NCBI GenBank assembly: GCA_029068665.1
Contig: JAIECC010000058.1
Span: 1 to 5,193, forward strand
Reading direction: 5' to 3'
DNA: 5,193 nt
Source: Lachnospiraceae bacterium
Lineage (GTDB): Bacteria; Bacillota; Clostridia; Lachnospirales; Lachnospiraceae
Below are positions 1 through 5,193 of this stretch, in pieces. The notes beneath the pieces are model-generated. The model searched no databases. It was not told the DNA's origin and saw only the letters and a program-made list of their open reading frames with translations. The translations under genes were made by a program, and so were the position numbers. Each line of letters starts with the position of its first letter. Positions within the stretch are counted from its first letter, which is position 1.

Positions 1-614
1 TTGTAATCCTGTATTTTGTTATGCGGATAATCGGACGGTTGGGATTCCCGATTTTCATATTTTTATTGATCGAGGGTCTGGAGCATACCAAAAATAAATG
101 GAAATATTTATTGCGGCTGGTGATATTTGCTCTGGTATCGGAAATCCCTTTTGATTTTGCGTTTAATCTGAACCGGGAAGAGATTTTCTCCGGGAAGATA
201 ATTGAAGCTAGCTATCAAAATGTATTCTTTACATTGGCCATTGGACTTCTTACTGTGATTGGGTTACAGGCAATATCTGGTACTAAGTGGAATATGGTCA
301 TAAAGGTTGTGATGAATATAGGAATTACCATTGCAGGGATGGGGCTGGGTTTTCTGCTGCGGACAGATTACGGGGCAGTTGGTGTCCTGGCAATTGTCAT
401 GATGTATTTGTTCCGGAAGCAGAAGCTTCTGGCAACGGGCATGACCTGTGTAATCCTGATGGCCTCCAGTGTAATGGAAATCAGTGCGTTTCTGGTATTG
501 TGGCCGATTGCATATTATAATGGAAAGCGGGGCTGGAATCTGAAATATGTATTTTATGCTTTTTATCCATTGCATTTACTCCTGTTGTGGGGTATCTGTC
601 TTTTTATGCCATAG
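1..614 (+). CDS. TraX family membrane protein, 5' end outside the window
   Basis: This is the C-terminal part of a polytopic membrane protein of the TraX family, named after the F-plasmid protein that acetylates pilin. Chromosomal homologues are common in Firmicutes, where their substrate is unknown. The reading frame is open from the first bases of the window through the ATG at 21, and family members normally have another N-terminal helix before the RIIGR motif, so the true start lies upstream and the ATG at 21 is internal. Visible family signatures are RIIGRLGFPIFIF followed by EGL near the start, RLVIFALVSEIPFDFAF next, and a closing FYAFYPLHLLLLWG before the stop. About six hydrophobic segments alternate with short basic loops, including RKQK and NGKRGWN. 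No conjugation genes are visible beside it. An acetyltransferase role is inferred from the family name only; the family assignment itself is fairly secure. Confidence 0.85.
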   Translation, partial: VILYFVMRIIGRLGFPIFIFLLIEGLEHTKNKWKYLLRLVIFALVSEIPFDFAFNLNREEIFSGKIIEASYQNVFFTLAIGLLTVIGLQAISGTKWNMVIKVVMNIGITIAGMGLGFLLRTDYGAVGVLAIVMMYLFRKQKLLATGMTCVILMASSVMEISAFLVLWPIAYYNGKRGWNLKYVFYAFYPLHLLLLWGICLFMP

Positions 615-645
615 TATGCAGAAAAGCTGCCGGTGGCAGGATTAA

Positions 646-654
646 TGATATAAA
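646..654 (+). promoter_or_regulatory. possible extended -10 promoter before the small hypothetical gene
   Basis: The bases TGATATAAA form an extended -10 element (TG, one base, then TATAAA, 5 of 6 to consensus). No convincing -35 lies 16-18 bases upstream, as expected if the TG extension compensates. A start point near 661 would leave a leader of about 28 bases before the ATG at 689. The pattern is short and AT-rich, so chance is possible. Confidence 0.33.
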
Positions 655-688
655 TAACCGGAATAAAAAATCGTGTGAGGTAGGGAAC

Positions 689-1006
689 ATGAACGAAAGA
701 CCGGGAAAGGAAGAATTAAAGCGGCGATTTGCCAGACATCGGGAAACCAGGGAGTACAAGGAAGAATATAATCAACTAATGGAGTTGGAATTTCAGGATT
801 TTATGAAAGAATTTCTGGACTTTCATACCCGTGTCACGGAAGAAATGCTGGACGAGATTCGAACAGAGAATCCCACCGTGGAAGAGCGGGAATGGTATTA
901 TCTGTATTATGGCGGGGAATTATATTCGGACGTGATTAAGGCAAAAAAATGGGGAAAAATGGTAGATATGGCATTAGAGTTGATTGACAAGGAACAGCAA
1001 AATTAA
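689..1006 (+). CDS. small charged hypothetical protein
   Basis: This encodes about 105 residues that I do not recognise. The frame is open further upstream, to an ATG at 587 inside the TraX gene. I prefer the ATG at 689 because GAGG at 677-680 sits 8 bases before it, and because the upstream residues look like translated non-coding sequence. The protein is soluble, has no signal peptide or membrane segment, and is dominated by Glu, Lys and Arg with regularly spaced hydrophobics, so it should be mostly alpha-helical. Residues 1-25 are strongly basic and acidic (KEELKRRFARHRE). An aromatic patch EWYYLYYGGELY lies near residue 70, followed by a basic segment, KAKKWGK. The 26-base gap to the TetR gene suggests co-transcription. 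It could be an accessory partner of the regulator, but nothing in the sequence shows a function. Confidence 0.6.
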   Translation: MNERPGKEELKRRFARHRETREYKEEYNQLMELEFQDFMKEFLDFHTRVTEEMLDEIRTENPTVEEREWYYLYYGGELYSDVIKAKKWGKMVDMALELIDKEQQN

Positions 1007-1032
1007 GAACAAAGCAGGCAGGAGAGAATCCG

Positions 1033-1581
1033 GTGAAACAGCAGATAACGAAAAACGCAATAGAAACCGCTTTTTTGAAGCTTTTAAAAGAGAAGAATTT
1101 TGAAAAGGTAATGGTAAAGGATATTGTTGAGGAATGTGGACTGACCCGCAATACCTTTTACTATTATTATGATGATACTTATAATATTATCGAGGATATT
1201 CTGGAACGGGAAGCCCGGAAAATGATTGAGGAAATGCAGCATGGGGGCTCTCTGACGGAAGCTGTGAATGATGTATTTGAGTATTTAGAGGAAAATCCTA
1301 AGATTGTCCGGCATTTGTTTGATTCAGCTAAAAAAGATGATATGTACCGATATGTAAGAAGTACGGTGGAGATTGTTCTGAAGCATTACTTTGAGTATAG
1401 TGTGGGAGAGCAGAAGCTTTCAGAACAAAATAGACGGACTTTGATCAATGCCAGTAAGTATGTGATACAGGGCTTGATTGAGGAATGGCTGGAGAAAGGT
1501 ATGAAGACATCTTTATCAGAAGAGTTGAAGGATGTAGAACGAATATTTTCTATGGCGCTGCCACAAATGCTGGAGGAATAA
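1033..1581 (+). CDS. TetR/AcrR family transcriptional regulator
   Basis: This is a 182-residue one-component DNA-binding regulator of ordinary TetR-family length. The start is the GTG at 1033, with AGGAGAG at 1020-1026 six bases upstream; no ATG gives a better fit. Residues 1-25 form helix 1 (ITKNAIETAFLKLLKEKNFEKV). The helix-turn-helix lies at about 27-46 (VKDIVEECGLTRNTFYYYY), with the typical aromatic run after the recognition helix. Residues 50-182 form the helical effector and dimer domain. A late segment, QGLIEEWLEKGMKTSLSEEL (146-165), resembles the C-terminal domain often found in Firmicutes regulators of the DhaS-like TetR group. The ligand is unknown. It follows the small hypothetical gene and is closed by a strong terminator. 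The next operon has a palindrome over its promoter, so control of the acyltransferase/ACP/ketosynthase genes is a reasonable inference but is not shown. Confidence 0.93.
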   Translation: MKQQITKNAIETAFLKLLKEKNFEKVMVKDIVEECGLTRNTFYYYYDDTYNIIEDILEREARKMIEEMQHGGSLTEAVNDVFEYLEENPKIVRHLFDSAKKDDMYRYVRSTVEIVLKHYFEYSVGEQKLSEQNRRTLINASKYVIQGLIEEWLEKGMKTSLSEELKDVERIFSMALPQMLEE

Positions 1582-1609
1582 GGAGAACGAATAATTTTTA
1601 GTACATTTT

Positions 1610-1651
1610 CGGCTTGGTGTATGGTTTTTGTACACCGAGCCGTTTTTGTTT
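1610..1651 (+). terminator. intrinsic terminator after the TetR gene
   Basis: The arms CGGCTTGGTGTA (1610-1621) and TACACCGAGCCG (1631-1642) pair over 12 positions with a single G-U wobble. They enclose a 9-base loop (1622-1630) and are followed directly by TTTTTGTTT (1643-1651). This is a textbook rho-independent terminator for the + strand. The other strand lacks a U tract, so it is one-directional. It separates the hypothetical/TetR transcript from the operon that starts at 1812. Confidence 0.9.
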
Positions 1652-1661
1652 CTATCATTTT

Positions 1662-1689
1662 TCTACAAAAATTGATATGAATATATAGT
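1662..1689 (+). promoter_or_regulatory. candidate promoter of the acyltransferase/ACP/ketosynthase operon
   Basis: A -35-like TCTACA (1662-1667, 4 of 6 to consensus) is separated by 16 bases from TATAGT (1684-1689, 5 of 6). It lies 10 bases past the upstream terminator and about 120 bases before the first gene, so the predicted start point is near 1695-1697. The -35 is weak, as would suit a regulated promoter. Several other AT-rich pairs in this gap score worse. This is pattern matching only. Confidence 0.35.
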
Positions 1690-1703
1690 AGTTTTGAAAA
1701 CTA
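1689..1703 (+). promoter_or_regulatory. perfect 15-base palindrome, candidate repressor operator
   Basis: TAGTTTT, a central G and AAAACTA form a perfect dyad with 7-base half sites. It overlaps the last base of the proposed -10 and the predicted transcription start, a position where a bound dimer would block initiation. The length and symmetry fit a TetR- or MarR-type dimer site. The adjacent TetR protein is the obvious candidate binder. No second copy is visible before the hypothetical/TetR gene pair, so autoregulation through this motif is not supported. Confidence 0.45.
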
Positions 1704-1776
1704 TGTCAAGAGGTCAGAAAGTCGACATATACACTGTGCCGGTGGTTACAGGTACATAAGGCATAGATTTGAAAGG

Positions 1777-1791
1777 TCAGACATATTCTGA
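1777..1791 (+). repeat. short inverted repeat in the leader of the acyltransferase gene
   Basis: TCAGA and TCTGA flank a 5-base centre, CATAT, 20 bases before the proposed GTG start. The left part, GGTCAGA with a nearby GACATAT, is also present at 1712-1730, where the two pieces are separated by five more bases. It could be a secondary regulator site or chance. The half sites are only five bases long. Confidence 0.25.
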
Positions 1792-1811
1792 GAACGAAAG
1801 AGAATGAAAGC

Positions 1812-2498
1812 GTGGAATCAGTCATGGGAAAGATGGTACAAGGGTTATTAAGGGGAATCATTCAGGCAGGAATGTATATGGCTTATCGCCCCAAGATTGA
1901 ATATGAGGACCCGGATATTATGAAGACGGAGCGTCCGGTTGTATTTATCTGCAATCATATGAGTCATAATGACGGAGCTTTGATTGCCTCTGTATTACAT
2001 AAGAAGAAGCCTTACTTTCTGGTTGCAAAGGACTGGTATGACAAAAAGCAGTTTGGAGTATTCTTAAAAGCCTATGGAAGTGTTCCGATTGATCGTTCTG
2101 GAATGAATACCGACTGGTATGATACCTGCAGGAAGCTGTTGGAGGCAGGAACATCCATCTTGATTTTTCCGGAGGGTAAGACCTCAAAAGGGGAAATGCA
2201 TGAATTTCAGCCGGGCTTTGCTGTTCTGGCAGAAAAGACAGGAGCAGAGATTGTGGAATGTGCCCATGTTGGTGCCTATAAGCTGTTTTTTGGAGAACGA
2301 AAGCGGATTCGGATTGGAAAAGGCTATAAGCTGGAGTGCCCAAAGGACTTGAGAAAGTCTATTTATGCAAAGCAGGAAGCGGCAAAAGCCAGGGAACGGA
2401 TTGCTCTTATGAAGCTGGAACTGGAAGCCCATGGACAGGGGAAGGAAAGCGAAACTACCCATACAGTGCAGGCAGAGGTTGCGGCAGCAGAAGAGTAG
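1812..2498 (+). CDS. PlsC-like 1-acyl-glycerol-3-phosphate / lysophospholipid acyltransferase
   Basis: This is a member of the glycerolipid acyltransferase family (PlsC/LPLAT), which transfers an acyl group from ACP or CoA to a hydroxyl acceptor at the membrane face. In the 228-residue reading, motif I is NHMSHND, giving the catalytic HX4D as His49 and Asp54. Motif II is GSVPIDRSG (89-97), motif III is FPEGKTSKG (119-127), and motif IV lies in QPGFAVLAEKTG, so the active site is complete. An N-terminal amphipathic or hydrophobic stretch (residues 9-25) could anchor it. The last 35 or so residues are a charged, Ala/Glu-rich tail outside the domain and probably disordered. The start is uncertain: GTG at 1812 has an AAAGAGAA-like site before it, while ATG at 1824 lacks a clear one. 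It is the first gene of a run with ACP and ketosynthase, so the acyl donor may be that ACP. It may not serve housekeeping phosphatidate synthesis. Confidence 0.92.
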   Translation: MESVMGKMVQGLLRGIIQAGMYMAYRPKIEYEDPDIMKTERPVVFICNHMSHNDGALIASVLHKKKPYFLVAKDWYDKKQFGVFLKAYGSVPIDRSGMNTDWYDTCRKLLEAGTSILIFPEGKTSKGEMHEFQPGFAVLAEKTGAEIVECAHVGAYKLFFGERKRIRIGKGYKLECPKDLRKSIYAKQEAAKARERIALMKLELEAHGQGKESETTHTVQAEVAAAEE

Positions 2499-2510
2499 AA
2501 ATGGAATATT

Positions 2511-2547
2511 AGGCGCTATGCGCTTGATATGGAGCTTAAATTGCTCC
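2511..2547 (+). other. two small hairpins between acyltransferase and ACP genes
   Basis: AGGCGC (2511-2516) and GCGCTT (2520-2525) pair across a TAT loop with one wobble. GGAGC (2531-2535) and GCTCC (2543-2547) pair perfectly across TTAAATT. Neither is followed by a U run, so they are not intrinsic terminators. Located 41-77 bases before the ACP start, they could be processing or stability elements that let the ACP be made in excess of the acyltransferase. That role is inference. Confidence 0.4.
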
Positions 2548-2587
2548 GGATAGAGATATTATTATGTACAAGAAAGGAAGTTATAAA

Positions 2588-2836
2588 ATGGAGAGAGCAG
2601 AAGTAGCAGCAAAGATTAAAGAAATGTTAGTTGAGAATTTAAGAATTCCAGAGGAAATCTTAGAGGATGATTCTGAATTATTCGGCGGTGACATTGGTTT
2701 GGATTCCGTGGATTCTCTGGAAATCATTGCTGGAATTGATGATTTGTTCGGCGTAAATATGACAGGCGTTGATAAGACGAACTTTCGGGATATCAATGCG
2801 TTAACTAATTATGTAGTGGAAAATGCGGAGGCGTAA
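2588..2836 (+). CDS. acyl carrier protein
   Basis: This 82-residue acidic protein has the four-helix carrier fold. The phosphopantetheine attachment site is Ser40 in GLDSVDSLEI, with the typical ELFGGDIGLDS approach, and helix III lies in the region of FRDINALTNYVVEN. I start it at ATG 2588 because AAAGGAAG ends 7 bases before it. An in-frame ATG at 2564 would add eight residues (MYKKGSYK) but has no binding site of its own. It carries acyl intermediates as a thioester after activation by a phosphopantetheinyl transferase. Its stop is 3 bases before the ketosynthase ATG, and the Shine-Dalgarno of that gene lies within its last codons, so the two are translationally coupled. This dedicated pairing, without fabD, fabG or fabH neighbours in view, suggests a pathway-specific carrier rather than the housekeeping AcpP. 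That distinction is inferred. Confidence 0.95.
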   Translation: MERAEVAAKIKEMLVENLRIPEEILEDDSELFGGDIGLDSVDSLEIIAGIDDLFGVNMTGVDKTNFRDINALTNYVVENAEA

Positions 2837-2839
2837 TTC

Positions 2840-5053
2840 ATGAAGAAGCGATGCGTAATCACCGGCTTGGGAATTATTTGTCCGGTGGGAAATAATGTAG
2901 AGGAAAGCTGGGACAGTATTAAAAATGGCAGAACCGGGATTGCTGAGGTCACTTCCGTGAATACGGAGGGATGCTATGCAAATCTTGGTGGTGAGGTGAA
3001 ATACGGAGAGCTTCCGGCACCTCAATATGACCGTTCTGCCCGTTTGTGTATCAAGGCGGCAGAAGAGGCAATTGCAGATGCCGGCTTTCAGGGGACGACT
3101 GTCCAGGAAGCAGGTGTAATCGTAGGAAGCTGTATCGGTGGTGCAGTCAGCATTGATGAATATCTGACTGCACAGAAGGAAGGAAAAGAAGACGATAGCC
3201 GGATTTCTAACATGGCTGCTTCTTCCATTGCCAACAATACAGCAGCATATCTGGGATTAAACGGTGTGACTGCGAATATTGTAAATGCCTGTGCGGCAGG
3301 TACTATGAGTATTGCCTATGCCTGTGATTTGATTCGTTCCGGCAACGGCAGTGTATTCCTGGCTGGTGGTACGGATCCGTTTTCTTCATTGGCATTTGCC
3401 GGATTCCATGCATTGCAGGCACTATCCGTGGAGAGTTGTTCTCCGTTGAATCATAGTAAGGGAATTACTTTAGGAGAGGGCTCCGGTATTCTGGTGGTGG
3501 AAGAATATGAGCATGCTGTTGCCAGAGGAGCTAAGATATATTGTGAGGTTGCAGGCTATGGTGTAAACTGTGATGCCTATCACATTACGGCACCGGACCC
3601 TACCGGACAGGGGCAGATGGATGTCATCCGACGGGCTTTGGCTTCTGCCGGTGTAGAACCGTCTGACATTGCTTATGTGAATGCCCATGGAACCGGTACT
3701 GCCAAAAATGATGAGGCGGAATTCCTTTCCCTGCATACGATTTTTGATGGAACGGATGTATCCGTCAGTTCTACAAAATCCATGACCGGTCACTGCTTAG
3801 GTGCAGCCGGTGCGGTAGAGGCAGTATTTACGGTAAAGGCAGTGAGTGAAAATACCCTTCCGCCAACCATTGGTTATTCGGAAGAGGACAAGACTGTACT
3901 GGCAGAAAAAGCAGGAGAACTGGATTTTGTGGCAAATGAAAGCCGGGAGAAAGAGATTCCAATGGCATTGTCCAATTCCTTTGCTTTTGGCGGCACCAAT
4001 GCAAGTATCATATTTGCAAAAAACGCCGTGGAAAGTCAGAAGCAGGATGAAACAAAAGCAGAACGAATATTTATTACCGGTTTTGGACAGGTATTAAGTG
4101 AAAGTACAGATGAAAACGGAAAGGTGGCAAATGTTGCCTTAGAAATGAAGGACTTTACGGAACGTGGAGTAAAGCTTGGAGTATTCCGGAAGCTGGATAA
4201 GTTCAGTCAGCTTCAGTTGATTAGCGGAATAGATGCTTTAAACAGCGCAGGTATTACAATATCGGAAGAGAATGAACGCAGAATCGGTACGATTATTGGT
4301 ACCTCTGCCGGTCCGGTTACGGAAGTGTCAAATTTCCAGAAAAATATCTGTGAAAAGGGAGCTACGGCAGGCAGTGCCTTTACCTTCCCTAATACAGTAT
4401 ATAATGCAGCGGGCGGACATTTCTCCATTTTCACTAAGACAAAGGGGTATTGTGCTACCGTAGCCAATGGTACTCAGGCTGGCTTACAAAGTGCTGCTTA
4501 TGCCTGTGATGTATTAGGCAAGGGGAATGAAGATATCATGCTGGCAGCCGGAACAGACGAAGGCTCTGATATGGTGACTTATTTCTATGAACACAGTGGA
4601 ATCAATGGAGACAGGGTTCTGGGAGAAGGAAGCTCTGCCGTTGTACTGGAGACAGAAACTAGTGCAGACAAACGACAGGCACATAAATATGCAGAGGTAG
4701 CAGGCTATGCCTGTACCCATTCCGCAGGAGGAGATGCTTATTCTGAGGCAGATGCCATGAAGGATGCAATCCGGAAGGCGTTGGAACGTGCGGAACTTTC
4801 TGCATCAGAAGTAGATGGAGTCTATGCTATAACCAGTAATCAGGCACAGAAGACAGCAGAGGAAGCTGTACTGACTGAACTGTTTGGCAATAAAGAAATC
4901 ATTGATGTACGGAAGCAGACCGGAGACTGTCGGGCTGCCAGTGCCAATGCCCAGTTGGTGGAAGCAGCTAAGGCGATTGATTCCGGCAGTGTGAAGACTG
5001 CATTGGCTGTGTCTTATGGATGCGGTTCTTATACGGCAGTCGTATTGAAGTAA
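2840..5053 (+). CDS. tandem ketosynthase: active FabF-like KS fused to an inactive KSbeta/CLF-like domain
   Basis: This 737-residue protein contains two thiolase-fold ketosynthase domains, whereas ordinary FabF has about 410 residues. GGAGG (2827-2831) precedes the ATG by 8 bases. Domain 1 (about 1-393) is a complete condensing enzyme: nucleophile Cys151 in NACAAG, His283 in NAHGTGT, Lys313 and His318 in KSMTGH, and the FGGTN loop at 383-387. It should perform decarboxylative Claisen condensation with malonyl-ACP. A linker of about 15 charged residues follows. Domain 2 (about 409-737) keeps landmarks (ITGFGQ, IIGTSAG, YACD at 554-557, LAAGTDEG, LGEGSS, GCGS near the end). However, the Cys position reads NGTQAG (Thr545 or Gln546), the NAHGTGT motif is gone, and TGH has become TGD (Asp696). 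No His occurs after residue 627. Domain 2 is therefore not expected to condense and resembles a chain length factor (KSbeta). Both domains are cytosolic. The natural partner is the coupled ACP. The product is unknown. Confidence 0.95.
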   Translation: MKKRCVITGLGIICPVGNNVEESWDSIKNGRTGIAEVTSVNTEGCYANLGGEVKYGELPAPQYDRSARLCIKAAEEAIADAGFQGTTVQEAGVIVGSCIGGAVSIDEYLTAQKEGKEDDSRISNMAASSIANNTAAYLGLNGVTANIVNACAAGTMSIAYACDLIRSGNGSVFLAGGTDPFSSLAFAGFHALQALSVESCSPLNHSKGITLGEGSGILVVEEYEHAVARGAKIYCEVAGYGVNCDAYHITAPDPTGQGQMDVIRRALASAGVEPSDIAYVNAHGTGTAKNDEAEFLSLHTIFDGTDVSVSSTKSMTGHCLGAAGAVEAVFTVKAVSENTLPPTIGYSEEDKTVLAEKAGELDFVANESREKEIPMALSNSFAFGGTNASIIFAKNAVESQKQDETKAERIFITGFGQVLSESTDENGKVANVALEMKDFTERGVKLGVFRKLDKFSQLQLISGIDALNSAGITISEENERRIGTIIGTSAGPVTEVSNFQKNICEKGATAGSAFTFPNTVYNAAGGHFSIFTKTKGYCATVANGTQAGLQSAAYACDVLGKGNEDIMLAAGTDEGSDMVTYFYEHSGINGDRVLGEGSSAVVLETETSADKRQAHKYAEVAGYACTHSAGGDAYSEADAMKDAIRKALERAELSASEVDGVYAITSNQAQKTAEEAVLTELFGNKEIIDVRKQTGDCRAASANAQLVEAAKAIDSGSVKTALAVSYGCGSYTAVVLK

Positions 5054-5149
5054 ATTAAGGTTTGCACTCCTGCCAGCACGTCTGGTGGTAATTATATGGG
5101 TGATTACCCCAAGGTGGTAGCAGGTAACAGTAAGACAAACCTTAATTTA
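5051..5149 (+). repeat. 99-base element with perfect 14-base terminal inverted repeats
   Basis: TAAATTAAGGTTTG (5051-5064) is perfectly complementary to CAAACCTTAATTTA (5136-5149). The left arm contains the TAA stop of the ketosynthase gene. The 71 bases between can fold further: CCTGC (5069-5073) with GCAGG (5120-5124), CCAG with CTGG (5073-5085), and GGTAAT (5087-5092) with ATTACC (5103-5108). The last of these competes with a GGGT/ACCC hairpin at 5098-5109. GGTGGTA occurs twice (5084-5090 and 5113-5119). No U tract follows, so it is not a standard terminator. It may be a structured intercistronic RNA or a tiny non-autonomous transposable element ending in TA. Confidence 0.8.
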
Positions 5150-5193
5150 GAGCGATAAACCGGAATTTGAGAGCGAGTTGAATTATTATGGAT

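Noticed and set aside
627..639. CTGCC/GGCAG hairpin after the TraX gene as a terminator
   Set aside because: The stem is only five pairs with a 3-base loop and no U tract follows. It is too weak to call.
587..688. Longer N-terminus for the small hypothetical protein starting at ATG 587
   Set aside because: It would overlap the TraX gene end, has no ribosome binding site and encodes Asn/Lys/Cys-rich sequence unlike the rest. The ATG at 689 has GAGG at proper spacing.
1804..1851. Fifteen-codon ORF with three Trp codons overlapping the acyltransferase start, possible leader peptide
   Set aside because: No antiterminator/terminator pair follows and it runs out of frame into the acyltransferase coding region. 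The Trp codons arise from TGG strings that the real gene also uses.
2557..2562. TATTAT as a -10 box of a separate ACP promoter
   Set aside because: There is no -35 at 16-18 bases upstream, and a start point near 2569 would leave almost no leader before the ribosome binding site.
3470..3793. Minus-strand and other-frame ORFs inside the ketosynthase, acyltransferase and TraX genes
   Set aside because: They lie opposite or out of frame with clear protein families, have no binding sites of their own and show no recognisable motifs.
5084..5130. GGTGGTAGCAGG stretch as a T-box antiterminator motif
   Set aside because: It does not match the conserved T-box sequence well. There is no Stem I or AGTA-type region, and it follows rather than precedes an amino-acid gene.
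5051..5149. The terminal inverted repeat as a rho-independent terminator
   Set aside because: The 71-base loop is too large and neither strand has a U run after the stem.
5188..5193. ATG GAT at the window end as the start of the next gene
   Set aside because: Only two codons are visible and the upstream purine stretch (GAGCGAG at 5171-5177) is a weak binding site. It is plausible but cannot be supported here.

Overview
The window looks like chromosomal DNA of a low-to-mid GC Gram-positive anaerobe, most likely a gut-type Clostridia such as a Lachnospiraceae member. That is inferred from the style of the TraX, TetR and acyl-carrier/ketosynthase proteins, the purine-rich ribosome binding sites and the short intergenic gaps. 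No marker gene proves it. Every gene I can support is on the + strand.

Layout: (1) Positions 1-614 hold the 3' part of a TraX-family membrane acyltransferase-like gene whose start lies upstream of the window. (2) Positions 689-1581 hold a small, highly charged hypothetical protein followed 26 bases later by a TetR/AcrR-type regulator. They probably share a transcript that ends at a strong intrinsic terminator (1610-1651). (3) Positions 1652-1811 form a regulatory gap. It has a plausible promoter whose -10 end and predicted start point are overlapped by a perfect 15-base palindrome, a good candidate repressor operator. (4) Positions 1812-5053 form an apparent lipid/polyketide-type operon: a PlsC-like acyltransferase, a stand-alone acyl carrier protein, and a 737-residue protein made of two ketosynthase folds in tandem. 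(5) Positions 5051-5149 hold a 99-base element bounded by perfect 14-base inverted repeats that include the stop codon of the last gene. A further gene may begin at the very end of the window.

The most interesting feature is the double ketosynthase. Its first half has the full Cys-His-His set plus the conserved Lys. Its second half keeps the fold signatures but has lost the nucleophilic Cys and both catalytic His. That is the logic of the KSalpha / KSbeta (chain length factor) heterodimers of type II polyketide and aryl-polyene synthases, here joined in one chain and translated directly after its own ACP. With the neighbouring acyltransferase, the simplest reading is a dedicated, non-housekeeping polyene/polyketide or specialised fatty acyl system. 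In that system the ACP carries the growing chain, the KS-KSbeta protein elongates it, and the acyltransferase may move the product to a lipid or other hydroxyl acceptor. The TetR protein is the obvious candidate regulator. The product cannot be told from this window, and the reductive and dehydratase genes, if present, would lie downstream.
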